Assembly: GCA_033439295.1 (NCBI GenBank)
Contig: JAVTLE010000013.1
Span: 2,666,001 to 2,730,000 of the forward strand
Reading direction: 5' to 3'
Length of the DNA: 64,000 nt
DNA from: Deuterostichococcus epilithicus
Lineage: Eukaryota; Chlorophyta; Trebouxiophyceae; Prasiolales; Stichococcaceae
A model generated the notes under the pieces. The model had not been told where the DNA came from. It saw only the letters and a list, made by a program, of their open reading frames with translations, and did not search any database. The translations under genes and the position numbers were made by a program. This document shows, piece after piece, positions 44,171 through 56,400 of this stretch. The stretch's first letter is position 1, and the number at the start of each line of letters is the position of its first letter.

Positions 44171-47100
44171 TCACTCTGGTGTCCTGGCGGGTGGTGGCCT
44201 GGTAGTGTCCTCGTGGATGGTGTAGCTGCTGATCCGCGTCTCGATTTTGGACTTGCTGTCGTGCATCTCCGCGCAGTCGTGCGTGATTGTTGCGCACAGA
44301 CTCTCTGCACAGAACAAAGGCACACTTGCTGTAGACACCAGAGCCGTGCAGCGAGCCGGTTGCAAGTGTGCAGGCGCAGCCGTCAGGCGCCATGAGCAGT
44401 ATGCAGTGCGCCGTGCGGTCTTCTGAATCTGCTGCGCCACGTAAGCAGCAGTGCGAAAACACTGCTGCCTCACAAAGGAGTGTCGGATCAAGCAAGTTGA
44501 CGGTTCGCACCCAGAGGCATGATGGCGAACTGCAGCGAACGAGAACACACACGCAAGTCAGCCACGGCGTTCGACACATCTCTGCGCACTGCAAGCCTGG
44601 AGGAGCACTCTGAGCCCCCGTCACAGGTTCTGTTCTCTCGAACGCCCGCACTGCAAGGACGTTTCAGAGACGGGGCGCGGGAAAGGCGCGCAGCTGGTTC
44701 CTCGATGTTGACCCCGATTTCCTCGATGCCCAGCAGCAGGAAGGCGATGGCGACGCTGGCAGGCAACGTGGCCCACCCCGCGGCGTGCCACAGCGTGAAG
44801 GGCATAAAGGTCAGCCAGATGACCAGGAAGCGGGAGGTGTGCCTGCGCGTGCGAGGGGGCGTGTGACCCGCGCGGCAGTGGCCCACAGAAGACGGAGCAG
44901 CGCACAGGCATGCAGCTGACTCTGCAACGCAGCACGGCTCGCCTGCCGTGGGTGCACCGCTTCTGGGCACTGCCATGCGCCGGAACATGCCGGAACGTGC
45001 CGACCATGCCGAACGAGTCCCGAGGTGGAGGCGGGAGGTGCAGCCACCAGTCTGTGCACCAATGGAAGCAGGCAGCAGCAGGGGGCAACACACGGATGAC
45101 AGCTTCACCTGGTGTAGACCAAGGGGATGGGCTGGTTGATGATGCGCTCGCAGGTGCCCAGTGCGTCCGCGAGGTACGACACATTGTCGTCCATACGCAC
45201 GTTTGCAGCCTGTGGGACCTTCGCCGCCTGCGGAAGGGAGAACAAGGGTTTGACAGTATCCCGGGCGTCACTGTTCTGGAGCAGCTGGCCCATATTGCAG
45301 AGATCGTGTAGGTAAATAGGATCGCGATGTCATACTTCCAGGTTCACCGCAGGGCTCATCCAGCGACCAGCCAGCACTTCCGGGAGTCTGGCACCGCGCG
45401 CCTCGGTGACACCTTGCCGCAATGCCGCGAGCCCGGTTGGCCATGCGGCGTCATGTCACCTTCCGAGCCACAGCTTCCACCCCTGTTGCTCTGTGTGCCG
45501 AGCCGCACCTGGATGGCGTGCGCCAGCACTGCCAGCACGTAATTGGGGCGGTGTTCCGCCTCCAACATCTCCGCCAGCTCAGCCTCCAACAGGATGCCCT
45601 GCAGCGAAAAGGCTGTGGGCGTCAGGGCGAAAGTGCAAGCCATTCGTTGCCGCCTGCCGGCAGCTGCAGCGCGCGGCACGCAGCGGCACACCGTGACGCT
45701 GGTCTTCTCCGCGATGCACTGCGCGCAGGCATGCGCAGGCACACGCTGTGTCGGCGGCCCCCGGCCCGTGGAGTGCAGCAAGATCCCCGGGCCTTGATCT
45801 CGAACACCCATGGACCTGCTCTCTTGTGATTGGTTGTATTGTACTAGTTGTTTTGTCTTGGCTCTTGTCGGCTCTCTCGAGTCGTAGTTCGTCTTCGGAA
45901 GGGACCTTCAGGGCCTCGGCCAGGTTGCCGTGTCCTCCCATTAAATGGTTCTTCTGAACAGTGGTCAATGTGTGGAAAGTGACCTTCAGGTCGTCGGCCA
46001 GGTTGTGGTCCTCCCGCAGGTGCGCCTGCAGCGTGTGGCTGTAGGCGACAGTCCACCGCCGCATCGCCGCCAGCAGCTCGCCCTGCTGCGGCGGCAGGCT
46101 CGCCTCCGCCTGCGCCCGGGGGGTTTCAAGCCGTCTGCTTTGCTGTCGGCGCCGTCCGGGAACGTGATGCAGGAGATGCCTCAGGATCCTTGGGGACAGC
46201 TGGGCAGTCTCCAGGATTGGGGCCTCTACAGCCTCGAACGGTGCGCATCTGGCCAAGTGCAGGCACTAAGACTCATGATGGAGGCTCCAGCCACGACAAG
46301 GAGCATGCGCGGTTCTGCGCAGCTGCGCCTGCACAGTGGAGCAGGCGAGTGAGGGGTGTGCCGCAGCACCGCAGGCGCTTGAAGGCACAGCTCATGCACA
46401 GGGTTTAGCAGGCAAGCCCCTGCCTGGCGGACGAGGTTGCGAGACTTGTTGACGACGCCGCCCCACGTCTTGCGGGCCTCATCCCAGCGTGCGTAGCTCT
46501 CGTTGGTGCGGAACACCTGCCCGCCGGACAGCAGGCGGCATTCAGACGAGGTGCGGCACAGCTCCCGTGGCATGAGGCCAGGATCACAGGCTTTGCATGG
46601 CACAGCAGGAGCATCTGCCGCAGGGCCCTGTGCAGCAGCGCATACGGCGGGCGAGGGCAATGAAGCTTCCCCATTGGCTGCCTGCAAACTGTCGCGCGCC
46701 GTACGCATCGGCGGGCGCACCAGGAGCAGCGACAAAGCAAAGGTGCTGAGGTTGAACGGCTCGGTGTCGGCGATGCTGATCGAGCGGAACGCTGCCGGCA
46801 GCAGCCCCATCTCCTGTACGGTCTCGTACACGCACACCGTCGCCGCCAGGGCGCCCACCAGCCGCAGCGGCAGGGCCAGCCCGCGCACGATGCGCGACCT
46901 GTGGGGCAGTTTAGGGGTCGGGTCGCGTCTGGCGGGCAGAAACAAAGGGGGTTTGCGGTGCCGCTGTAGGGCGAGCTCCCGAGCAGCCAGGGCCGTGCAC
47001 GGCGCAGGGCTCCAGAACTGGCACGGCGGGCAGACCTTCGCATCTTCTTGCTCCGCCTGCACCCTGATGGGCAGCCCAGCTCAGGAGACGAAGCCTCGTT

Positions 47101-47597
47101 CTCTACCGGCAATTGATGAGGCGGGAATGCAGCAGCAGTGCAGCGAGCCTGCAGCGCTGCACCCTTCCGCACGCAAGCACAGGCTGCTGGCATCGCCAGT
47201 GCGGGACACCGAAAGCACGAAGCGTGCGTGCCATGACGAAGGCGCAGCAGAGAGTTTTGTCAGCGCACCCCAGGATGCCGCCCATGTGGCGTGACCAGCG
47301 TTCGGCGCTCCTGTGCTCCTTCCAGCGCTGGAAGTCGAAGACCTGTCGGCAGGGCAAACGACAGGCATCGTGCATGGCATGACAAAATGGTACCAGCGCA
47401 CCTGCAGGAAAAGTTTGTGACGCTGTCAAAACCCCGAGCGTCTGCAAACGCAGACGCCGGCGCAGACTTGTCGGGCGCTCCCAAGTTTCAGGACAGAGTG
47501 CGGACGTTCCAACCATGGATGCGCAGTAGCCCCTGGCGGAGCGGCGCACCGTGCGGCGGTACCTGCTGCTGTCCTCCCTCTCTGGCAACACCTCCAT
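44171..47597 (-). CDS. Bestrophin-like anion channel (VCCN1/RFP-TM type), transit peptide not resolved
   Basis: Ten exons in phase from ATG 47597: 47550-47597, 47269-47342, 46721-46898, 46424-46516, 45984-46109, 45509-45598, 45109-45227, 44695-44842, 44511-44529, 44171-44304; 342 residues. Matches plant voltage-dependent chloride channel VCCN1: YRRTVFDFQRWKEHRSAERW, VFRTNESYARWDEARKTWGG, NLVRQ, AMRRWTVAYSHTLQAHLRED, AEMLEAEHRPNYVLAVLAHA, GTCERIINQPIPLVYTRHTS, RFLVIWLTFMPFTLW, and GIEEIGVNIEEP. Plant members are thylakoid or envelope channels tuning the proton motive force. A 19-nt microexon supplies FAIMPL between EEP and ESLCATITHDCAEMH. Introns after 46424 and 44695 use GC donors. Sequence upstream of the ATG stays open for about 100 bases (RRRRGARPVFRSSG), so a spliced transit-peptide exon is likely. 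Confidence 0.9.
44511..44529 (-). other. 19-nt microexon of the bestrophin gene
   Basis: Flanked by a TGCAG acceptor and a GTGCGA donor. It encodes FAIMPL plus one base and restores both phase (0 to 1) and the conserved bestrophin block IEEPF-x-(I/L)-(M/L)-P-L-E. Without it the neighbouring exons do not join in frame. Confidence 0.88.
45905..45955 (-). repeat. Echo of a bestrophin exon end
   Basis: The minus strand reads GHGNLAEALK followed by GTCCCT, copying the end of exon 45984-46109 (EDHNLADDLK followed by GTCACT). It lies about 73 bases into the following intron and keeps the AAG/GTC border. Confidence 0.82.
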
Positions 47598-48759
47598 CGC
47601 CGCAAAGTTGTCGCCAGCCTGCGGTGGCGGCGGGCCGCTGCTGCGGAAAACTGGCCTTGCGCCACGGCGGCGTCTGGCGAGCTCAGCTGCGCATCACAGC
47701 CGCCAGATGTGGTCTGACATCCGCTGGTTGTGCCGTAGCTTCAAAGGCTTTTCCAGGGGCAGTGCAAGGTCAGTCTCAGGCAATGGGGCTTGCATAACAT
47801 GCCTGCAGGGGCGATGGGCGGTGAGGTGCCAGGCCGCAGTGCGTTTGCTGGCTCTGCCTGCTGGTGCGGGCAGCTCTGCATCTTGCACGCTGCAGGTAGG
47901 TGATGCCCTCTCGAAGAGAAGCAAGCCTGGCTGCTGCGTGTCAGTAGCGGCCGCCACCGCCTGGCGCCGTAGGCACTGGGCGCCACAGGAGATGTGGGCG
48001 CAATGGCAGGCTTCCGGTGACAGCACGCTGCAGCCCCACTGCATCCAGCACTCTGACCGGCAATCGCGTCCGCCATGGCGCTGGCGATGTACGAAGGGCT
48101 TGCTGATAAGGTTAGGCCCTCACGCAGCTGCACAAGGTCACAGCAGCTATTCATGACCGCTATTCCGATGAGTGAGATGGTAACGAGTTGGGATGGTGCA
48201 TCAACCGGAGAAGGCCGGAAAATGCCTGCTGCTCCGTTCAAAACTTCAGCCAGGCGATGGTGACTCGTGTGCAGTCACAGTAGGAACGGAAATGGCGTAC
48301 TTGGCGCAACCTGCGTTAGTTGTGTGTGGCAAGACGGTGACTGTTGCGTTGAAACACCTTCGCCAGTTTCTTTCCGGTCGAACTGTGGCTCTGGACAGGC
48401 AGCAGCTCGAACTTTGCAACGTGCAGAGCAGCTCGATGTCTCGATGAAATGCTGGAACGACTATGTATGATTGTTCTGGCTTCAACCCAACAACGATCAT
48501 CATCACCTGACCTGAAAATATGTGAGAATGTCCTTCAAAGCCTGGCCGACATGCTCGTACAATTCACGTGACCCGTACGAGCCTGTGATTGAGACGACGT
48601 CCAACGACGGAGAATGTCTCCAACACAGCAAATGAGCAAAAAATGCACTCCTGTGATTGAGGATTTGCAAAAACAATATTTGGGGCCTTTGCCGATGAAT
48701 AGGCCTGTACTGAGCAGCATTCACAGGGCCGAAAATCCTGCTCTTGTTCCTGGTTCCCA
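47598..48759. other. Bestrophin upstream region, no further gene resolved
   Basis: It should contain the bestrophin promoter and possible transit-peptide exon. Open frames on both strands lack recognisable features. Confidence 0.35.
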
Positions 48760-49689
48760 CTAGACCGAATCTACCTGGACCCCCCTCTGCATGTGCCAAC
48801 AGTAGACAACAGTTATGACAGAAATGTCGGCATTGCGTGTGGTCATCGTTCGCCGGGGTTACCAACATATACCATATTCCCAAGCCTGCAGCACCACTGC
48901 ATACCGCCGCCTTCAGGAAGTCGACGTGTTGTAGGTTTGTGTGTTGGTCACACTGCCATAGGAATGCCCACAATTGTTCTCACGGCGACGAAAGCCCAGC
49001 GTGGATACCACAGCGAAAGTCCATCACATGGGAGTAGGCCATGTCTGCATTGCCGACAGACAATGGCCTCCTCTGACCGCAGCTGGAACCAGCTAGTCAC
49101 TGCTAGCATTGGTGTTCTATATGGGCGCCGGCTGCCTGCAGTATGGTCCGAGGCGACCGCCCCACCCACAGGGTTCCACGAAAAGCGCTGCTGGTTGGCC
49201 ACCGCCTCGCCTGCGTCCTTGCAGCGAACGCAGTGGCACGCACTGCACCTGCATTGACGCAAAGCGAGTGCCTCAGACGCACGGCCTGGCCTTCGCCTGC
49301 CCAGGTGGCCAAGGCGACAGCGGTGTGAGCACAGCGCTGCCACATATGGGCCCGCATCAGTCGTCAGTCCGCATGCCATGGTGGTGTCTGTGGTGGCGCC
49401 GGTATGTGCCAGCGCAGCAGGTGTGGCGCCCACCCGTATAACCGCCGCTGCCGGTGTGGAAGAAAAAGGTTGCCGGAACCCACTGCCGAGCGGTTGCGCC
49501 AGCGCCATGACCCACCTGCAAATGAAGCCGCCACCTCAGAGCACAATCCAGGAAAGCTGCCGACATGGCAGGTCAGTAGTCTGCAGCCCCTTGCAGTGCG
49601 GCAACGATACCATTTGAGCACAACCAAGCTTCTGGCAATTGTGGACGGTCAGGCATCACCTACATCATGGCAGCTCTCCGGAGGCAGCG

Positions 49690-49765
49690 CGCGCCTGCCG
49701 TCGCCGCGCATGGTACAGACTCGATGAGACCGATCTGCACGCTCTGCACTCGGTCTTGAGGCCAG
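49690..49765 (-). pseudogene. Diverged copy of the zinc-ribbon half-repeat exon
   Basis: After a CCAG acceptor the minus strand reads NVTGLKTECRACRS, aligned with SMDGLKGECKACEA of exon 51271-51317 and located at the equivalent place in repeat copy A. The conserved Asp-Gly has become Thr-Gly. No matching first half was found beside it. Confidence 0.55.
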
Positions 49766-51270
49766 TCACGTTCCTGGACACATCCAGCAAAACCTTCAGC
49801 ATTGCGGATCAATGACCACACCACAGTTCCCCCGAGTGCATGCCAACAGACAGACGCTGTGCCATCGCCATCTAACTGTTCGAACGGCAGAGTGCAGTTT
49901 GCAGGTCACCTCAGCCAGAGAATAGCTGAACCGAGAGATTCATCCCTGCATCTCGGAGCAGCGCGCCTCGCAGGCGAAGACGTGGAGGGTCGCGTGGCGC
50001 CTGCGGCGCTCCTGTAAACAGCCAGTTCCGTGTCTGTGATCGACGCGGGATGCGCAGCTGGACCTGAAAGTCGTGAAGGATGTTGCTGATGCTGCGCCAG
50101 CTGAAACTTCGTGACGCTGCAGGCTCTGCGTAGGCCGGCAGCTAGCGACCAACAGGATCATGTCTGGGGATCTGCGACCACAGGACGCGGGGATCTTCCG
50201 GTTTTGGCAGGGCCTTGAAACGATTTCTCTGCATTAGCCTGCAACGGTCTTGCTGCTGACTGTAGTGAGCGCAACTCTCAAGATGTGTTAAATGAGCAGC
50301 AATCCAGCTTTTAGGCCACCGCGGCGCCGAAACCCTATCCCTGTTCACTACTGGAGTACTGGTCAAACGCACTAGACCCAATCTCTGCATGCCCTGATAA
50401 CATTGGCAGAAGTTGGCATGGCGTGTTGTCACCATTCGCAGGGGTTACCAACATGTATGTTCCCATGCCTGTAGCATCACCGCCACTCCTCCAATAAGTC
50501 GTTGTGTTGCAGGTTTGTTTGTCGGTCACGTTGCCATAGACACTCTTACCCACGGCAATGAAAGCCCAGCGTCGATACGATGGCGAAGGTCCAAAACATC
50601 GAAACGGCCAAGTCTGCACTGCCTACAGACCAAGGGGCGCTCTGACTGCCGCTGGAGCCGACTGGGCGGCCCTGCTCACACACTCTGCTCAGGCCCAGGC
50701 TTGATGTAGGAGAGACCGTGCCGGCGGCCCTTCGCGAAGCGGTCCCACGCAGAAGCGTTTTAGGCTGGTACAGCGCCGCCAGCCGACCACTGCCTCGCCT
50801 GCTGCCCTGCCATGAACGAAGTGGCGCACATAGCGCACATGAGTTGACGCGACAAGAGTTCCGCCGACAGGCGCCTGACCAGTTGGCGGCACAGCGCCCA
50901 AGGCAGGAGCGAAACGAGCGCAGCACTGCCGCTGATGTGTCCCCAGGCCCCAGTCAGCACACATGCGTTGGCCCATAGTAGGGCGTGGATGGCACGAGCA
51001 GACGCAGCAGTTGACGCGCCCACCTGGACAGCGCCGCTTCCAGTGTGGATGCACGAGCTCACAATTGATTGCCGCACCCACTGCCGGGCGGCTGCGGCAT
51101 GACGACCTGCAGATGCAGCCGCCACCTCAGAGCGCAAACTTGGACAGCTGTCACGTTGGCAGATGGTCGTCTACAGCCACCCACCTTGCAGTCATGGACA
51201 GTCGGACATCACCTACATCATGGCGCCTGTCCGCGGACACCGCCCGCCTGCCGTCGCCTGGAGCTCACAC

Positions 51271-51925
51271 GGAATGCTTCGCACGCTTTGCACTCGCCCT
51301 TGAGGCCATCCATGCTCCTGGACATACATGCAGCACCAAGTTCAGCAGTGCGGACCGATGCCACACCACAGCTCCCCCGAGGGCATGCCAACAGACAGAC
51401 ACTGTGCTATATGGTAGTCCATTCGCTGGCTCGAAGCTGAAAGCTGTCCTGTATGTGGCGCCGACCATCATGAAGCCACCACAGAATGCGCTGCAGCGGC
51501 AAAACCCGACACACCTTCGACCCGTGTAAAAGTCGGTGGCTGGCAGGCTGCGCCCGCAGTTGCTGCACGTCTTTGCGGCCACGGACAAGGTGGTGAGAGG
51601 CCGCTTGCGGCCCTGGGCATACGCACGCTGGCACTGGAGGCAGATGGCATTGAGACCATCGGGAAACTGCCTGTTCCGTGGGAACTGCGCCGCTGGCTGA
51701 GTCCCTCCGCAGCGGCTACACTGCTTGGCCTCCGGGACCACCACAACCTGCCTGCCGTACGCACGCCGTCGCTTGGCTTGGCATGCCCGGCAGTTGTGCT
51801 TTCGGCCGTCGAGCATCTTGATGTCCAGGTGGAAGAAGGCCGCACGCAGAAGCTGTCCGCAGCCGCTGCAAACCTGCGGCTTATCCGTCAACGCATGCTC
51901 GCCGTCTTCGGGCCTGCAGTTGCAA
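51271..51925 (-). CDS. Cys-rich protein with tandem zinc-ribbon-like repeats, incomplete
   Basis: Exon 51515 to about 51925 encodes two and a half repeats of C-x2-C-x(9)-F-x(5-8)-DG-x(3-5)-C-x2-C: VCSGCGQLLRAAFFHLD ... DGRKHNCRACQAKRR; QCSRCGGTQPAAQFPRN ... DGLNAICLQCQRAY; TCSNCGRSLPATDFYTGRR. The second exon, 51271-51317, completes the last repeat in phase: SMDGLKGECKACEAFR. The four Cys per repeat suggest one zinc each; nucleic-acid binding is a guess from similar zinc ribbons in phage and algal proteins. Another, frame-disrupted repeat lies at about 52190-52290. The true start, further exons and end are unresolved, and the gene may be decaying. Confidence 0.6.
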
Positions 51926-52189
51926 TGCAACGGGTCTTGTAACTGTGCGCAAGCTCGCCGGTGGTGCAGCAACTCTGTCGGACACAACCCCTGACACCTC
52001 CAAGCTTGGGAACCTGCCCTGAGGTCGAAAGTATACTGGTCCACTATATCAGTGGTCTGTTGCTTATCGGAGACTCTATGGGCTTTTTCAAAATAAAATG
52101 TTGCAAACGACAGGTTGCTGTTGGCGGAAGCAGCGTCCAAATGGGTTTTGGCATTGCACCTGCATATCGGCTCGGCTATTTGTCGCAGC

Positions 52190-52290
52190 TCCTGCCGGCA
52201 GGCAAAGCAGTGCAATTGGTGCCCGTCCAGCTGCGATGCCAGGCGCGCGGGAAGTAGAACAGCGGGTAGCTCGCATTGCACCGGTCGCAC
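52190..52290 (-). pseudogene. Frameshifted zinc-ribbon repeat
   Basis: The minus strand reads KACDRCNASYPLFYFPRAWH in one frame, then the second half of the same repeat (QLDGHQLHCFACRQELRQ) in another frame. No splice sites separate them. A one- or two-base indel is the simplest reading, either decay or a sequence error. Confidence 0.6.
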
Positions 52291-53487
52291 GCCTTCTCTG
52301 CCGCCGTCTGCTGCCTCTCTGCGTCTGAGCTGGTTTGCTGCACAATCCCTGCGGTACCCTGTCCAGCGCCAAGAGACCATAATGCGCTACACAAATGGCA
52401 GCTCGAAGCGCTGGGCTGAAGCTCTTGTTTCTCAGGTCATCGGCGTTATTGAGCAGCGCGACTTGCCGGCGAGGATGTTCAGAGTGGCTTGGCGCACATG
52501 GCGCTCCTGCAAGTGGCTGGTGGAGCGCTGCTGATGAATGCGACGTGCGCAGCTGCTCCAGACAGCCGTGAAGGGTGCCAGCGATACGGCTACTGTGGCA
52601 GCTGAGCTCAAATGGTGCTGCAGGCTCTGCACAGGCCGGCAGCTGGTGACCAACACGTTCATGACGTAGGTGATCACTGGAGGTGGGGGTCTGCCGGATT
52701 GAATTATTGGCCCCGACACCTTCACTCGACAATTCTGCGACGGTGTAGCTGGTGACTGTCGGTAGCAATGATTTCATTGTGTATGGGATGAGCACTAGAG
52801 CAGCATTCCAGGCAATTCAGCGCGGCGCCGGAAACCCTGTCCCTACTCAATCACCAAAAGAGAGAGACCCTCTCTGCTGCATGCGTCAATCACAGTGACG
52901 GAAGCATGCATGGCGTGTTGTGATCGTTGGTCGGGGCGATCCACATGACAGCATGCCTTCACCACCGCATCAAGGAAGTCACCATGCCGCGTGCTTACTT
53001 GTCTGTCACCCAAGCAATCAACAGCCCAGGGCTGTTCTCAGGGTGACGAAAGCCCAGCCTTGCTACGAAAAGTTACAACATGAGAAATGGTCACAGTTGC
53101 GACGCTGCACAACCTACGAATAGCGTGCTCTATCTGACTGCCGCTGGAGCCGATTTGGCCCTGCCCTAATGTACTGCTTGGACACCGACAGCGAGCCACT
53201 GCCTCGTATGCCTCCATGTCAAAGCGAAGCGGAAGTCGCATGCGCCGCCGCTGCGCCAAATTAGGTGCCAGCCCACCAGCGCCAATGCGTGATGCATCAG
53301 CCGCTTGATATCCCCTGATTAAACAGCTGTGGTCCTGGGCCACAGGCACACTCTAGTTACATGTTAGGGTTTCCTCTGCAGCATTTATTCAGACCCGGCA
53401 CGGAAACCTGCAGACACCCACCGCAACATGATGTCGAATCGGAACAACAGTCGCACCACATGCGCAGAGGTAGGCCATGCATCAGCC

Positions 53488-56400
53488 CTAGAGGTGGATG
53501 CCCCCCAGCAGCCATCGCCACAGGCCCCCAGTGCGCAGTGTCTGCTGGCCATGGCCGGCCTGCCGCCTCGCATCAGCAATGGCGCGCTCAGCTGCCGGCG
53601 CGGGGGGCGACGACGCCGGCGCCGCCGACTGCTGCATCGCCGGCGCGCAGCCACGAGCGCCGCCAGCCCCGTCAGCATCTGCAGCTGCCGCCATGCCCTC
53701 AAGCTGCGCTGCTGGTGGCGCTGCGGCCGTCATCGCCGCGTCTGCCGCCATCGCCACCGCCAGGTGCCGCTTGCGCGCCAGCCGCTGCGCCAGCGACACT
53801 GCGGGCGTGCTGCAGCCGGCCCGGGCGCCGGCTTCTGCCGCGAGGCTGCCGCTGCCTTCTGAGCCGCCGCCACCATGTTGAAAGCCGCCGCCGCCGCCCC
53901 CCAGCGCGCTGATGCTCCAGGACAGCGGCAAGTCCGCATCCAGGCGCCCGGACAGGTCTGCTAGCGCCGCCAGCTTTGCGTCCATGTTGAGCCGAGGTAC
54001 GCTTGGCGGGTGCTGCAAATGAAGCCACGGCAGGAGTGATGAGCACACGACTGTGCACTGACTGCCCGGTGGCGCTAAAATATCTGATCCTACCTCGCAC
54101 CCTGCAACAGTGAAACCTCGCAGGTATTGCGAGCTGGCGGTGTAAAATGGCTGTTAGCGGCGATATTAGTCTCGAAGAGGTGCTGCCGCCTCACCTGGGC
54201 GGCCCTGAGCTGCTCGCTCGCCTGCGGCGTGGCAGCACGCTCGTGCTCCCGCAGGAGCGCGACCGCCGCCTGCAGCGCCGCGCTGACCTGCAGGCACGCC
54301 GGGCCGCCGGCAGCAGCAGGCGCCTCCGCCTCCAACGGTGGCTGGCCGGACGTCGGCGTGGCCCGCGGCGCCGGCGGCCGCTGTGCCGTCGAGTGCGGCC
54401 GCCGGGCCCGGCGCCCTGAGCTGCCGATGGGCGGCCCCGCTGCCAGGCCGCTGGTGCCCGAGATGCTGGCATCGATGCCGGCGCCGGCACTGTGCTGCAG
54501 GCTGATGCTGTGCGCTGGCAGCTCATGACCAGGGAGCGCAGCTAAGCCGCTGCCGGCGCCGCTGCCGGCGCCACTGCCGTCTGATGTGGCAGGTCCTGCC
54601 CGCCAGCCCAGGCGCGCCTCTGCCTGTGCGATGCTGCCTCGCAGGTCCGACGTTCCGGCGGCATCGCCGCCCTGCACCCTCTGCGGTGGAGTGGCCACGC
54701 CGGCTGCGCCGCCGCTCTTGCTCGCGCCACGATCGGCGCTGCCGGCGCCGCTGCCCGGCCTAGCGTGCGCCGCTGCCGCTGCAGCGAGGGTCTGCACATC
54801 GGACTCTGGCAGGAGCGCAGCAGCAAGCCGGGCGGCCACCTCTGTGCCGCCTCCCATTGCAAGGTCGTGTAGCGCCGCCGCCAGCCTTGCCTGCAGCGTC
54901 ATGGGGTGGACACGGGCTCAGGAAAATTTCTTCCTATGTGAGCCCATCTTGCGGGGCCAATTGCAGCAGTTTGTCACTAAACTCTATTGGCCCTCTGCCA
55001 CTACTACCTCCAGCTGCGCTTGCAGCATCACAATGCACACTAACATGCACAGTTCTGGAAACCAAGAAGCAACAACAGCACAAGAGAGATGGTTGGCGGC
55101 CATCGTGGCACTGACAACCGAGCGAGAGAGGACATGTCCACCGCATTTATCAGCAGTCTGAAGAAGCAGACTCGCTTGCCGACCTGTGTGCTGGCCATCT
55201 GGGCGACCGAGGCTCGCCAGTCGCCCAGCACTTCGGTCAGCTTGCGCTCGGCGCGCTTGCCTGCCGTGACGGCTGCCTCCAGCCTCACCTGCAGGCGCAC
55301 GCCGCAGCAGGTATTACTTCCTTACTCAGCAGGGCACCAGAGGTCAGCGCCGGCTTCCGTTTGACCCCTGTCAGCCTTGGCCACTGGCGAATGCATCCAA
55401 CCAGAAGAGGTTGGAGATGTGCCAGCAGCGGCGACGTACCTCCAGGTCAGCGGCGTGTGCCTCGCTGGCCGCCAGCCGCGCCGCCAGCTGCACCTCCCTT
55501 GTGGACTGCACCGCCTGTGCCGAGCCGCCGGGTGAGGCCGTCTGCGTGCCGGCCGACGCGCCGGCGGCGGCGTCAAGCGCGGCACACGACCGGATGCTGT
55601 CCAGGCGGCACTGCAGGTCCTGCGAAGCCACGGAGTGTGTGCTGCGGTTCATGCGCTGCGGCACGGCGCAGTAGCATTACAGGGCTGGGGCTCAGCCAAC
55701 AGGAGCAGTGGGGAGAGGGGACGGCAGGCCCTTTCGTGCAGCAGCCCTGCACAAATTCAGCATTAGGGTTTCGTTGCTGTTTGGCAGCAACCATCAGAAG
55801 GGACGTCTGCAGTCTCTGCACTGCAGAGGTGGGCACCTCCAGTAGCGCCGCCATGCCAGTAACGTCCTGTTGCAACCCCGCAGCCGCCGAGTCCGGCGCC
55901 GCCTCCTGCTGCCGCCTCGTCCTACTACCCGGCAGTGCCTCCTCCGGCGTCGCCAGCATGCGCGCGACCGTGTCGGCAGCGGGCGTCCCGCAACCGCGGC
56001 CGGATGCGGCGGGGCGGGCGCCGGCTGATGCGCCGTGAGCGGTCGCCTGCGGCCCATCGGCATCGGTCTGCACTGCCGCATCCGCCAGCGCGGCGGGCAG
56101 AACGGGCGTGAGGCGGCCGGAGGCGCCGAGCGTAAGCCTGGGCGACTCCGCCGCCCAGCAGCTCTCCTCGTCATCGCCCCGCGCCGCCTGCAAGCGCAAG
56201 AGTGCAAAGTTGGCGGTCATGGCAATTTGTAGCACCGCTGCAAGATTGTTTGGCATTTCAAGGCCGAATGAAGGCTGGAGCCTGGCCGCCCAGCTGGCTT
56301 GCAAGGCAGACACCTCAGAGCGCAAAGAACTGCCATCGAGCCAATTCTGCACGCACCCGCAGGGCCTGCTCAGGCGCCGGCGAGGTGCAGCCGTGCGCCG

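Larger units (their letters stand above)
48760..53160. repeat. Long diverged direct repeats, three copies
   Basis: Copy A begins at about 48760 and runs to about 49870; copy B begins at about 50370 and runs to about 51420; a partial copy C lies at about 52840-53160. Landmarks: GGGGTTACCAACAT at 48857 and 50440; GAAAGCCCAGC at 48990, 50569 and 53050; GCCGCCACCTCAGAG at 49528 and 51118; CATCACCTACATCATGGC at 49654 and 51208; GCATGCCAACAGACAGAC at 49839 and 51383. A further pair (about 49940-50160 and 52440-52680) is homologous at protein level on the minus strand (ASCRPTQSLQRH versus TSCRPVQSLQHH; CLQERR versus HLQERH). The spacing is irregular, and no terminal inverted repeats or target-site duplications were noticed, so gene-fragment duplication fits better than a transposon. 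Confidence 0.72.

Noticed and set aside
48760-53160. Transposable element interpretation of the long direct repeats
   Set aside because: No terminal inverted repeats, reverse transcriptase, transposase or target-site duplications were noticed, and the repeats share Cys-rich coding segments with the adjacent gene.
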